Assembly (NCBI GenBank): GCA_020465985.1
Contig: JAANYP010007647.1
Location: 70,001 to 134,000, forward strand
Source of the DNA: Centrapalus pauciflorus
Lineage: Eukaryota > Streptophyta > Magnoliopsida > Asterales > Asteraceae
DNA: 64,000 nt
Direction of reading: 5' to 3'
Shown: one piece after another, positions 21,069 to 32,378 of the stretch
How the letters are laid out: each line of letters opens with the position of its first letter
Numbering within the stretch: position 1 is the first letter of the stretch
Position numbers and translations under genes: made by a program
The notes under the pieces: generated by a model
Told to the model about the DNA's origin: nothing
Databases searched by the model: none
Seen by the model: the letters and a program-made list of their open reading frames with translations, nothing else

Positions 21069-22822
21069 TGTAACACTCCGTCTTTGAGAAATATTACGTG
21101 GATTTAATTTATTGGTGAATTAATTTATTAATATTGTGTTGGGTCAACAGTATTGCGATTAGTGGAATTAACACGTGTCGAGGTCGAGTATACTTGTCAC
21201 TAAGATATAATTTTAGTGAATTATTAATAATTATGGATTCATGAGATTAAATGAGTTATATTGATATAAATTGTGAAATATTGATAACGGGGTCTGGTAT
21301 CAATGTCGAACCCGCGTTATTACGGATACCTTTTTATGTATTATACGTTTCTCACTTCCTTCACTTTACAAAAGTTTACAAGAGTGTTGTGTGTGTGTAT
21401 ACATGCTGCTGGGAACCAGAAGTAGAGACATAAAAGATTGATTGGAAGGCTGGAATTCGTCACCACCTCTGTGCTTGTGTTATTCTAACCTTTCAACGTG
21501 ACAAACCTCTACTTTAAGTGAGTTTGATTGTGTTATACGCTGCTAAATCATGGAAATTGGTTTAACAAGTGTTTTCAAGCGTTTATCTATGGTTTTTATG
21601 AGTTTATACTACTGGGAAATCGAATTAGGGGTTAAAACTCACCCCCTAACATGACTGAGCAGAAGCAGGGGACCTGCAACCCGTCGTGATCGCGGTCGGG
21701 ATGGGTCAGAGGTGGTGTGGGGTCCAAGTGCGAGCTAGGGTTCATGAGCACAGCTAGCGATGAGAGCGTTACTGCGTTAGGTTGAGCGCGATCGCGATAA
21801 GCTTTTTTGGGTGAGATTGGGTTGTTGGGCCGTGGGGCCTATTTAGGCTACATTTTTGGGGTATATCAGTTATATTAATGATTATTGGGTGTTCAGGGCT
21901 TATCTGTAGGGCTTGGGTTAATCCGTTGGGATATGTTGTGTGTACAGGGATGACTTGATCTCGGATCGGACCGAAAAGCTATTACCAGGGTCTGTGAAAG
22001 TCAATGTGGTGATCCAAGTTAGTACATGAGTATTTTCAAAGTGTTCACCTTACGTAAAAGTCTTTAACTATTCATATGAGACATATGATTGTGATATGAG
22101 AAAGGGAAGCAGCACTTTTAGGTATGACCTACCCCTCTTATAATCGTGATATTTATGTGCAAGAGTTGAGATAGAGTGAGAGAGAGTACGAGATGAGATC
22201 CATCCTAGTTGCCCACAATAGGTTGTCGTGGAGGCCGAGGTCTACGATATGTTATTGCGGGAGTTGAGATCCGGAATGGGTTATTGCAGTGGCCGACGAC
22301 TACGATGGTTATCGTGGAGGTCATTGTCCGCGATGGGTTATCGCGTGAACTGATATTCGTGATGTGTTATCGCGTGGGCAGAGTAGTCCCACCTAGCCCT
22401 ATGTAGGGTTACAATATATATGGCATAGTTTATAGCCAGGTCGCTCCTGTGCTTTATTATGTGGCTAACCGCTGTTGTGTGTGGCCAGTTAGCAGTGGGG
22501 AGGATTCTCCACCAGGGATGGTATTCCCAGTGTGATTGTGGGGAGACGTCCACACCAGAGATGTGATTCTAACTGTTTTTTTATCTCATAGTCCGTGACA
22601 AGGGCACCAGATATGAGGGCAACGTGTGTATATGAGAGTTGAGTTGCATTATCCGCCATGTGTATGTGTTGTGTGTTTGTGTTATTGTTTATGTTGCTGA
22701 GTCTAACCCTTGTGTACTCATGAGCTGTCAAAGCTTACGTATTCGAGTCTAAATGTCTATCTCTAGGGGTCAGTGATCGGTTAGCAGTGTGAGACTGATG
22801 TCAGGGATGACGATTAGCTCCT
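21069..22822 (+). repeat. partial Ty3/gypsy 3' LTR
   Basis: Starts TGTAACACTCCGTC after a polypurine tract, as gypsy LTRs in many eudicots do (TGTAACACCCCG). No clear LTR end is found before the hAT-like sequence at 22823, so it is probably interrupted. It contains imperfect repeats at about 22215-22380 built on GTTATCGTGGAGGTC / GATGGGTTATCGCG. No coding content. Confidence 0.65.
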
Positions 22823-23254
22823 AGGGATGGCAAAAAAAAAAAATTGAACCCGACGGAGAAAACCGAAAACCTATCTAATAGAGGCGAGTCTCCCCGAACC
22901 CGATTTAGTTAAACGGGGGATAGGGCGGGTATGGTATTGATGATACTCGTCCGTATACACGATTACATAACCCGTTAAAATCCCCGAATACTCTGATTAC
23001 TTTTTTAATAGCAACATGCTATTTATATTGTGTATATATATTATATATAAAAGATGAATATTTTTATTAATTTTATATGTTATGCAGAAAAATGATTATG
23101 TATAATTAAAAAAACTAATTTATTTATATATAATGTATTAAAAAAAAATTTTCGTTATCATTTGATAGATATACGAATTTAATTTAATTTTAGTATTGTA
23201 ATTTTAAACACATTGATGTTTTAAGCTTATGAACCATGTCGTTAAACTTCATAT
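22823..23254. mobile_element. one end of a probable hAT-like non-autonomous element, AT-rich
   Basis: Begins TAGGGATGGCAAAAA followed by CCCGACGG/CCCGAACCCG words, a pattern I associate with termini of plant hAT-type non-autonomous elements (recall, not a search). The matching inverted end TTGCCATCCCTA is not seen, so it is truncated or misassigned. 23000-23220 is very AT-rich with no gene. Confidence 0.35.
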
Positions 23255-23260
23255 TATTGG

Positions 23261-24869
23261 AGAACAAATCTAGCAGCCATCGCTGGTCTGTTAACAAATG
23301 TGTCATCTAACAGACAGCTCGATGAAACTTATGATTGGAGAACTCATCCGGAGTCGAATGCTAGAGCCTTTAGGGCAAAACTAACTGAGACTGGGGATGA
23401 CAGATCTGAAGAACTTACAGAGGACACCATGTAGAATGATACAAGTCCTTTGACGGTGGAAAAGTCAGAGAAGCAGTCCATTCTGGAGTTTGCTGCTAAA
23501 ATGGCTAACGTGGAATCGGATCACAAAAAGGTAACTCTAAACTTTTCTACATTCCATGATTTATGTGTTTTAAGTGTTATTTTAAATGATAGATTAAATC
23601 TAGTTCTACAAACACATAACTCATTAACAGCTCAACTACAATCGTTAAAATCAGATAATGCTAGTCTCTTAGATATTAAGGAAGATCTAAGGAATAAGCT
23701 GAAAGAAGATGCTCAGGATGTCATAGTTCTAAAAGACAAATTAAGTGAACAATGTGTCAGGATAGAACTTATGTATGAGCATGTAGAAGCTTTAACCAAA
23801 GAAGTTACCATTAAGAAAGTAGAACTAGCAGAATCAAGAGTTAAGGTTGCTGAGGTAAATAGTAAGCTTGAAAAGTTTAGGAACTCATCTCTAAACCTAG
23901 GGAAGATCTTAGAAGCTCAACGGCCGTCTAAGAAACCTGTAGGATTAGGCTATCAAGAGAGTCCTCCACCTTTCAACAATAATTATGTGCCTCAACCTCA
24001 GGATAAAATTGATGAACCAGTCGAATAACAGGTAGCAACTGAAACTGAATCTGACAAGGATAAGTCAACTAAGGTGTCTAATACAACCTCTAAGATTAAG
24101 AAAGTCAAGTTTGTGCAGTCTACTAGTGACACTATACTAGGAGAAGCTAAACCTGTAATTAATAAACAACAAGAGGAAGTAATCACTGTAGTTGAAATGA
24201 AAGAAAAAGACACTAGTGAGACACCTAAATCAAAGGGCACTTATAAGAAGTCGATTGATAAGATCTCATGCTTTAGATGTCACGAGAAGGGACATGTTGC
24301 GTCTAGTTGTCCTTATAAGAAAGTGGAGTCTACACCCTCTAAACCAGAGTCGAGACCTACTGTAGGCAAGCCAGATCAACAAAGACCAGTTCCTAGTATT
24401 GCCAGCACTAGTAGTTCTCACCATATAGAGAAAAATGTGAGTGCAACACGTAGGATACCTGTTAAACAAATATCGGTGTCGGTCAGACAGCAATAAGTGA
24501 TTAGGACTAATTCTCCAAATAGAGTCCCTAATCAGTCTAGGTCAGGAGCACCACAAGCTTATAGGAGTACAACACCTAGAAGGACTTACACTCTAGTTAG
24601 GTCTCATACTCCTCAAAGACAACAGACACCAAATAGAACCCAAGGATATCAATCTGAAATTCCTTATAATAGAAACTATTTAAGGGCTCAATAGCAAATG
24701 CCAACCCAAAAGGCCTAAAATGAATCTTAATCACTCAGCACCACAACAGGTTCTCAATCAAAAACCCAAGTCACCTGAAAGGAGAGATGTGTATTTGAAA
24801 ATTTTCACGTATGTGGATGAGAATGGTATTACCAAGTCTGTCATGTCTTGGGTTCCCCGTGATAACTAA
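23261..24869 (+). pseudogene. Copia-S1 gag remnant with intact CCHC knuckle
   Basis: One reading frame interrupted by in-frame stops at 23432, 24026 and 24494, with further stops after 24692. The N-terminal capsid part is missing. 23500-23930 looks like coiled coil (K-D-K-L-S-E-Q-C, E-A-L-T-K-E). The zinc knuckle C-F-R-C-H-E-K-G-H-V-A-S-S-C (about 24268-24312) has all four ligands. A basic S/R/P-rich region follows, with repeated R-T-Y-T-L-V-R / R-S-H-T-P-Q. The last segment ends W-V-P-R-D-N-stop (TAA at 24867-24869), a stop shared with Copia-S2. Confidence 0.85.
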
Positions 24870-27800
24870 CTTGTTTTCTTTCATGTGCAGGAGCTAACTA
24901 CAAGTCTAAACAACAAATGGTACATCGACAATGGTTGCTCTCGTCACATGACTGGGGAAAGGAGTCTACTCACAGACTTCAAGGGAAGGAATAAGGGTTA
25001 TGTATCATTCGCTGGGAACAAGGGAGGCCATATCACAGGAACTGGAGTGGTCACTAATGGGACAATCACACTTGATCAAGTTTACCATGTTGATAAACTT
25101 GATCACAATCTCATTAGTGTATCTCAGATCTGTGATAAGAAGAATTGAGTAATCTTTACTAAAACTGAAGCGTTAGTGCTAAAGCTGGGATTCAAAATAC
25201 CTGAAGAGTGATCATGATGAGAGCCCCAAGGAAGAATGATCTGTACATGATGGACATGAACATATCAGACTCTTTGAAGGGAACAATTTGTCTACTTTCC
25301 GAAGCTTCAGAGTCAGAATATATTCTTTGGCACATACGCATAGCACACCTGCACCTAAGGAAAATGAATTATATCACCAAACAAGGTCTGGTGCAAGATG
25401 TTCCACTGAAGAGTTTTCACTTCGATGACAAGTGTGTACCGTGCAAGAAAGGCAAACAACACAAGAAGTCACACAAGTCAAAGACTCAAAACTCGATAGC
25501 TTCCACCTTCGATTTGCTGCATATGGATCTCTTCGGTCCTATCAACAAAAGAAGTATAGGTGGTAGTTGGTATTGTTTAGTTATCACTGATGATTACTCA
25601 CGTTTTTCTTGGGTTTTCTTTTTAGGTATAAAGGACGAAACAGCTGGAAAGTTGAGTAGGTTCTTAGACCAAGTCAAGAACTCATACGGGACGAGGGTAA
25701 AATGTATAAGGAGTGATAACGGAACCGAATTTAAAAACACAGTAATTGGTGTATATTGCCTATCCAAAGGCATAGTGCATCAATTTAGTGCACCTTATGA
25801 GCCACAACAAAATGGGGTGGCAGAACGTAAGAACAGGACCTTGATTGAGGCAGCAAGGACAATGCTCTCGGATTCAAAGCTTCCTACCATGTTTTGGGGG
25901 TAGGCAGTGAATACCGCTTGTCACGTTTTAAACCGGGTCCTTACTGTCAAATCACTGAACAAAACCTGTTATGAAGTTCTGAATAAAAGACCACTTAATT
26001 TAACTGGCTTTGAACCGTTTGGGGTACCGTGTACTTTATTGAAAACAAAACATCAACCTAAGTTTGGTGAAAAGGCTGATGAAGGATACTTCCTAGGTTA
26101 TGTCCCTAACTCACCAAACAAAAGGGTTTTTAACAAAACAAATGGTACGGTAGAGATTGTGTTTAACATAGATGTAACAAGTTATTCACATGAACCCCAA
26201 ACTGGTCCGGAATGGTTATTTGATTATGACTCTTTGTTTGAATCATTTAACATACCATTTAGTGAAAATGCAGGTATAGTGGAAAATGAATTCTTATCAT
26301 TAAACCTTAATGATGAGTACCAAAGATTTCCAAAGTCGAGCATTCCATCAACATCTGAGCCTACAACGACAGAATATGGGTCTCCAACAGAGAATGAACC
26401 TGAAATACCTACGAATGAGAATCAAACGAATACTTCTAACTCCGAGGATAGTGATCATGAGGAAGAGAATGTACCGTCTGAAGTCGTACCCCCGTTAGAT
26501 GAAATAGGATCAAACTTAGGAGATAATCTTCAAGTCGATGAGATTAAGACATCGAGGATAAACAAGGATCATCCAATTGAGAGTATCATAGGGAATCCAA
26601 ATACCGGTGTGAGAAATAGGAGTAGTGTTAATAATAAGACGGTACTGTTATTAATGATCAACAACTCTGAAGCATTTCACACGTGTCTATACTCATGTTT
26701 TATCTCGCAAGTAGAGCCGAAGAATGTGCAAATGGCACTAAAAGACAACTCTTGGGTTGAAGCCATGCAAGAAGAACTGTCACAGTTCAGAACACTTGAA
26801 GTGTGGGAGTTAGTGCCGTTACCTCGAGGATAAGTTGCAGTAGGGACCAAATGGGTCTTTAAGTGCAAAAGGGATGATCGAGGTATAGTTAATCGTAACA
26901 AGGAAAGACTTGTGGTAAAAGGATTCAACCAGGAAGAGGGAATTGATTATAACGAAGTGTTTGCACCAGTGGCAAGGCTCGAGGCAATTCGTCTGTTTCT
27001 GGCCTTCGCGTCCTTCAAAGGGTTTAAGGTATATCAGCTTGACGTAAAGAGTGCATTCCTGTACGGCAAGGTGAAGGAATTGATGTACGTCGAACAGCCG
27101 CCTGGGTTTACTGATCCAAAGTATCCAGACCGAGTATATCGACTTGATAAGGCTCTGTATGGATTGCATCAGGCACCAAGGGCTTGGTATGAGACGCTGT
27201 CAACTCATCTTTTGGACAACGGGTTTGAAAGAGGGAGAATTGATAGTACATTGTTCGTGAAAAGAAAAGGAGAAGACTTTATCTTAGTACAAGTGTACGT
27301 GGACGACATCATCTTCGGATCGTCAAACGAACAGATGTGCAAAGACTTTAAAAAGGTCATGAAGTCGAAGTTCGAAATGAGTGCTATGGGAGAGCTGAAT
27401 TTCTTTCTGGGTTTACAAGTTGAACAAAGGAAAGAAGGAATGTTTATCCATCAGACGAAGTATGTCTACGACATTTTGGAGCGCTTCAGGATGGAAAGGA
27501 ACAAAGCTGACAATCTCGGACCGAGTACAGAAAGTGATACTGATGTGGATCCGACTTTATATCGGACCGGGTACAGAAAGTGATACTGATGTGGATCCGA
27601 CTTTATATCTGGCCATGATCGGGTCACTCATGTATTTAACTGCTTCTAGACTTGACATTATGTTTGTTGTATGTATTTGTGCTACGTTTCAAGCAAATCC
27701 AAAGGAGATGTATATGAAAGCCGTGAAGCAAATTCTGAGATACTTGAAGTCGAAACCGAGCTGGGACTTTGGTATCATGCTGATGGAGATCTGGAATTGG

Positions 27801-28264
27801 AGGCACACACGGACTCTGATTATGGTGGATGTAGCTTGAACCAGAAATCAACAACAGGAGGTTGTCAGTTCCTTGGAGGGAGGCTCGTATCCTGGCAATG
27901 CAAGAAACAAACATCGGTAGTTGTATCAATGTGCGAGGCCGAGTATGTAGCTGCTGGTAGTTGCTGTTCAAAGGTTTTGTGGATACAAAAACAATTGTGG
28001 GATTATGATTTTACTTACTCTCATACTCCCATTAGGATTAATAATCAGTCAACAATTTCTATAACTAATAATCTAGTTAAACACAGTAAAACAAAGCTCA
28101 TAGACATAAGACATCATTTCATACGTGATTGTGCTGAAAAGAATTTGATAAAACTGGTAAAAGTTGCAACGGAAGACAATAATGAAGATTTATTCACTAA
28201 AGTATTTGATAAGTCACACGTTGAGTTGTTAGTTCAACTAAATGGTATGCGTAATCCAGAGTAA
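24870..28264 (+). pseudogene. Copia-S1 pol: PR, IN, RT, RNase H
   Basis: Protease Y-I-D-N-G-C-S-R-H-M-T-G (about 24925): the usual D-S-G triplet is D-N-G, while Copia-S2 keeps D-S-G. Pre-integrase with W-H-I-R-I-A-H and C-V-P-C; integrase core D-L-F-G-P, S-D-N-G-T-E, Q-Q-N-G-V-A-E-R. Stops at 25902 and at about 26831, and a frameshift near 25150-25210. RT has an intact Y-V-D-D-I-I-F-G (about 27296-27320). A 46-bp tandem duplication (27518-27609) and a 1-bp deletion near 27759 shift the frame in the RT-RNase H region; the duplicate at 41956 keeps the base. RNase H has D-S-D-Y-G-G-C and E-A-E-Y and ends G-M-R-N-P-E at 28264. Confidence 0.93.
27518..27609 (+). repeat. 46-bp tandem duplication in RT-RNase H connection
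   Basis: Unit 1 (27518-27563) and unit 2 (27564-27609) both begin GGACCG(A/G)GTACAGAAAG and end GACTTTATATC, differing by one base. 46 is not a multiple of 3, so pol is shifted. It lies just left of the large duplication, so only one copy exists. Confidence 0.95.
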
Positions 28265-28798
28265 CTTGACCATAGTAGCTTTTCTTTCTTTTTAAAGTAA
28301 GTTAGTAGTTTAGTAGATTTTCTTTCTTTTTATAGTAAGTTAGTAGGTTAGTTTATCAACTTATTTATCTTAAAAGTGAATAACAAAAGAAAAAAGAGAG
28401 AAAATCATAAAAATTTCAAAAAAAAAAGAGAATATCAAAAAATGAGTTAAGTCTTAGAATCATAGGTTCAAAGTGACGAAAATTAGCACCGTCTAAACAA
28501 ACTCTAAGTTTTGAGCTTTCACACATAATGCACCATAAATTCTAAGTGATATACACATTCTTATCTGATGTGTTGCTAGGCATAATACACAAAGGAAATC
28601 CTAACAGCTAATAAAACAATCAAGAAAATGTCATATATGTAACTAACTTAGATGTATGACCAAGAGGTCTTAATTTCTATATTAGAGACATACAAACAAT
28701 GATTGTAAATGAGGTATGCAAATTTATCTGGGGGATGTATAGTAACATCAAAATACATCTTAAACAAACAAAAGAAAAGGTTTTGAAAAGAAAAGGAA
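28265..28798 (+). other. Copia-S1 noncoding spacer after pol
   Basis: AT-rich, no ORF. It has two near copies of TTTCTTTCTTTTTA..AGTAAGTTAGTAG near 28282-28352. Nothing else recognised. Confidence 0.6.
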
Positions 28799-28997
28799 GT
28801 CAAAACAAGTCGCTTTGTTGTACGTAAGTACAGACCTGACACCTCTGTTTTGACTTAAGCTAGCAAGATAAGTCGCTGTGTTGTATGTGAGTACAGACCT
28901 GTCACCACTGTCTTGCTAACTTAAAAGGAACTATAAGACAAACTAAGACACTCTGTTGTATGTAGATACAGAACTGTGTCCGACGTTTGCCTTTTAA
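28799..28997 (+). ncRNA. three-hairpin module after pol (candidate structured RNA)
   Basis: Hairpin 1: GTCAAAACA 28799-28807 / TGTTTTGAC 28846-28854, inner stem TGTAC-GTAA-GTACA at 28819-28832. Hairpin 2: arms 28855-28868 / 28911-28924 (13 of 14 paired), inner TGTAT-GTGA-GTACA 28882-28895. Hairpin 3: TTAAAAGG 28921-28928 / CCTTTTAA 28990-28997, CAAAC/GTTTG, GACAC/GTGTC, inner TGTAT-GTAG-ATACA 28957-28970. Closing pairs vary as C-G, U-G and U-A, and loops are GNRA in hairpins 1 and 2. Hairpin 3 has GUAG here but GUAA in copy B and in Copia-S3. It is likely part of the genomic RNA; function unknown. Confidence 0.65.
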
Positions 28998-29589
28998 AGA
29001 AAATTTTGCAATACTGAAAAGTTATAATCACTGTGTGTCTGCCTTGATCATAGAAGTATATCTAAGTATAGGACACGTAAGGTAGTTTCTTGATAAATAA
29101 AAAGGCCAAAGAAATTTCCAAAGTGTTGAATGTTTAAAGGAAAATCATACCGACAAACGACTTGGAATGTATATCACAACAAAAAATCAAAGGAATAAAA
29201 ATTCCTAAGTGTGAAAGTGAAATACTGAAAGTACGTTTAACACCGCTATCTAATTGAACCTTCTTTGACTATCTCGCAAAAATATTCTGTTAGTCTAAGT
29301 ATTATTTTTAAAGTATTTTTGGGTTAATGTAATTCAATTTAAGTTTATTTTTATTTTATTTTAATTTATTTTAATTTATTTTATTTTATCTTAAGCTTTA
29401 TTAAATAGGAAAAATGTCAAAGTTACTAGGATGCATATTTAGTTGAAGAAACAAATATTGCATGAAAATATGTTGCTTTGTGTGAATGTTTTAGCAAACT
29501 TGGAAAAATTCCGTTAAACGAAAAAGTTGAAAAGGTTGGATTTTATTCAAGAATTTTTCAAAATTTTCAGTTAAGTTTGAATACCAGAC
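28998..29589 (+). other. Copia-S1 spacer, AT-rich
   Basis: No gene. Contains TTTTATTTTATTTTAATTTA-type sequence near 29345-29395. A homologous segment lies inverted near 63500-63890. Confidence 0.6.
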
Positions 29590-29840
29590 AAGTTCGAAGT
29601 TACCTTCAAACTTGCTGGAAGTTCGAACTTAAGCTAAGTTCGAAGGTGGTTGATATAAATAGGTCAGCATTGTCTCATTTAAGTCATCTACCCTGGAACT
29701 TCTTCCTTCGAACTTGTCAGAGCGATTACGAACTTAGCTTCGAACTTATCGGTTTCGAATTTGTTTCTATTCCTCGAAGTTTTGCTACTATTTCTCGAAT
29801 CTACATACATACTTAGGTGTATTGAACCATCAATAACTAA
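29590..29840 (+). promoter_or_regulatory. promoter and 5' exon for Copia-S1 aORF
   Basis: A good plant TATA box, TATAAATA, at 29654-29661 is preceded by several AAGTTCGAA motifs and followed by a CT-rich leader. The exon would end at the donor CTAA/GTAAGTG (GT at 29841). With the intron and the acceptor three bases before the aORF ATG this forms a coherent transcription unit inside the element. The copy at 43888-43895 has the same TATA box. Inference from sequence; no expression data. Confidence 0.55.
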
Positions 29841-30262
29841 GTAAGTGTAAGATTAGGATGTTTTTGTGGTTAAAATCGAGCATTTTTTATTTTTATTCAT
29901 TTAAAACTAGGTGACTTTAAATCACAAGTTTTAAAAGCAAAAACTTAAATTTAATGATACATAACTTTGATTAGAACCTAATAGGACTAGATTACACTGT
30001 TAATTAAGTCAAATAGGGTTAAAATCATGATTTTGAGGTTGAAAGTGACCAACTTCGATCTTGTTCTTTAGGTTCGAACTTGTCAGAAAGTTCGAACTTG
30101 TTGAAATATCTATAAGTTCGAAGTCAGTCATGTTCGAATAGTTGTCTCAAACTTAACTAAGTTCGAATGGTTTTAGAATCTCGAATTTGTGTAAATTTGA
30201 ATATGTTAGACTTCGAACTTAATCAAGTTCGAAGTTATACAAGTTCGAATGACAAAAATTTA
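29598..30262. repeat. AAGTTCGAAC motif array around Copia-S1 aORF promoter and intron
   Basis: About 20 copies of GTTCGAA / TTCGAACTT or close variants (core TTCGAA is palindromic), irregularly spaced, on both sides of the TATA box and in the putative intron. Same kind of array as in Copia-I, with a different word. Also present at about 43830-44490. Confidence 0.88.
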
Positions 30263-30305
30263 ATTTTAAATTAATTTCTAACTTTTAATCATCATTTGTG
30301 TGCAG
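29841..30305 (+). other. putative 465-bp leader intron of Copia-S1 aORF
   Basis: Donor GTAAGTG at 29841, acceptor TTTGTGTGCAG ending at 30305, ATG at 30308. No ORF inside. It contains TTCGAA-type motifs (30046-30260). Confidence 0.55.
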
Positions 30306-30307
30306 AT

Positions 30308-32281
30308 ATGGGTGATAGAGCCTTTTACAATAAGCATAATATGGTTATGGTTGTCGATCTCCAGTTTCCGGAGGCTCAGCCATACTGTCAAATGATTGAA
30401 TTTTTGACGCAATCCAGAGTCTCCTATGCGCTAACGCATAATCTGCTGGTTATTCTCACCTATGCGAGACAGTTTTGGCAACATCTACAGGTGAACTGCA
30501 CCGTCACCCCTACTGTTTTGCGTACAAGAGTAGGAGGACGACCGATAGTCTTTTCTGCAGAACTTTTGTGACAAATTTTACAGTTGGGAACAGAAGACCA
30601 GGAAGTCGGACCGATCGACTTTTCGATGCCCATAAGGCAACCTGCCTTTCTACGAATGGGTTACGCTCTAGACATTACCAAGGCGTGCTACGTTAAGAGC
30701 GGTCTCATTGGCCAATGGAGATATCTGGTCCACGTAATCATGGTGTGCTTTGCACCAAAGAAAGCAGGATTCGACACGATGGTGTCAAAGCTGCAGTCTG
30801 CATTGACTGCACTGGTCTACAATAAAGCGTTCAGCTTCTCGGAAATGTTCTTCGGGGAGTTTGTTCATCAGATTACTGCCCCCGCCAGAGAAAGATTTTT
30901 AATGTACCCCAACTTCATAATGATGATTATTCGTCACTTCTTGCCAGATTTGCCACCGCTGCCTGAGCAAACTGGCGTTGCCATTATCGATAAGCGGATT
31001 TTTGCCGACTGTCAAACCCATAAGGCTCGAAGGGCTGAGCAAGTCCGGCCACAGGTGGTTCCTCTTTTCGGTGTCGAAGGGGATAACTGGATTGGTGAAG
31101 CACCCCCTCAACAACAACAGCAGCATCAACGTCAACAGCCACAAGCACAAGCGCCGGCAAGACGCACTCCGGTTGCACGAACGATTCCCCGCTCCAGATC
31201 TGCTACAGAAGCTGGTGGGCCATCCACTTCGGCACCACAGCTAGACCAACAAAAACAGACGTTGGAAGAAATTTGGGAACAAAGAGCCGCTGCTCCAGAG
31301 GCGTTAGAGTCATTTGATCAAGAAATAATTAGAGCATTGGCCGATATAGATGATGCCGATGAGATAAACTTTGATTTTGAAGATGAGTTTAAAAAACTCG
31401 AGGAAGGATAGTTTATCCTAGATAATATTCCTGATTGGATCCCAAACGATGAAGTTCTTGCAGACGAAGAAGACGAAGCTGGCGAGTTTGTCATTCAGAG
31501 TCAAACCGTCACTGAGCAATACATAAACACAGACCAGAATCTGATATACTTGGACGTTCTAAAGTCAACGATAACTAATGAATCGGATAATGACGCTACT
31601 GAAATAAAGGATAAGGAAGTAACGAATGAAGAGAAGAGGCATCTCTGGTTCAGAAAAGAAGAAAAGAAGTTTGAATTAGCTGTGAAAGAGAGAATGAGAC
31701 TGCCAAGTCCAGGAAAACTGTCTGGAGGCATTCTCAGTTGGTTCTTCTATAGAGATTTGCAACTTTTTGTACTTAAGAGAAGAGACGGGTTGCAGTATTT
31801 GAAGAGAAAACTAAAAGTCTTCAATACACTGCCGAAATGAAAAGTCAAAGAACTGGCATGGAAGAATTTGATAAACCTCGGAGACGACCAATACGCTGAA
31901 GTGATAGCGAGAATTATAAGAAAAGAAGGTCGATCTGGAATGTTTGAGAGGATAAAGCCAAGGGAAGGAAAGAGAGTAATGGATGAATCAAGAATAGATC
32001 CGTTGACTGGAAAACCTTCGATGAACATATTCTATAAACTAGTTCGATGCTTAAAGAAGGTTCCGTTGAAGATAATGCCACAGGACGTTCTTGCGAACAT
32101 GAAGTGGTGGTTTGATAACGAAACAACAGAGGCAGTGATGGAAGATCATGACGACAGAGTCATTTTGAAAGTATATGACCCTCTAAATCTTGTAAACCTA
32201 TCTCAGGGCGACTTGCAGAAACTTCATGAGCAACCAATCTACTTTCACAAAGGTTGGAGATCTGAAGGCAGGAAGCACTAG
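30308..32281 (+). pseudogene. Copia-S1 extra ORF (aORF), copy A
   Basis: Single frame of 658 codons starting M-G-D-R-A-F-Y-N-K-H-N-M-V, interrupted by three in-frame stops (TGA 30569, TAG 31409, TGA 31838). The N-terminal domain (residues 1-220) has Y-A-L-T-H...R-Q-F-W, shared with the Copia-I aORF and common in extra ORFs of Asteraceae SIRE-type elements (recall). The middle is Q/A/P-rich and then acidic. The C-terminal domain is basic and ends K-G-W-R-S-E-G-R-K-H. It lacks 535 bp present in copy B. No signal peptide or membrane segment is evident. Function unknown; the first stop is shared with copy B, so it was a pseudogene before duplication. Confidence 0.85.
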
Positions 32282-32367
32282 AAAGTAGTCAAGGTTTGTA
32301 TGCTGGTAGCATTTTGAATAAGCCTAGTACTATATATTAATTGAATATTTAGTTAGAAGCTATCGTC

Positions 32368-32378
32368 AAGGGGGAGTC
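32368..32378 (+). promoter_or_regulatory. polypurine tract of Copia-S1
   Basis: AAGGGGGAG at 32368-32376, then TC and the LTR start TGTTAGTGCATCC. Confidence 0.92.

Noticed and set aside
29340..29400. AT-rich TTTTATTTTAATTTA stretch as a matrix-attachment or origin element
   Set aside because: Simple AT-rich sequence in a retrotransposon spacer; nothing specific supports a function.
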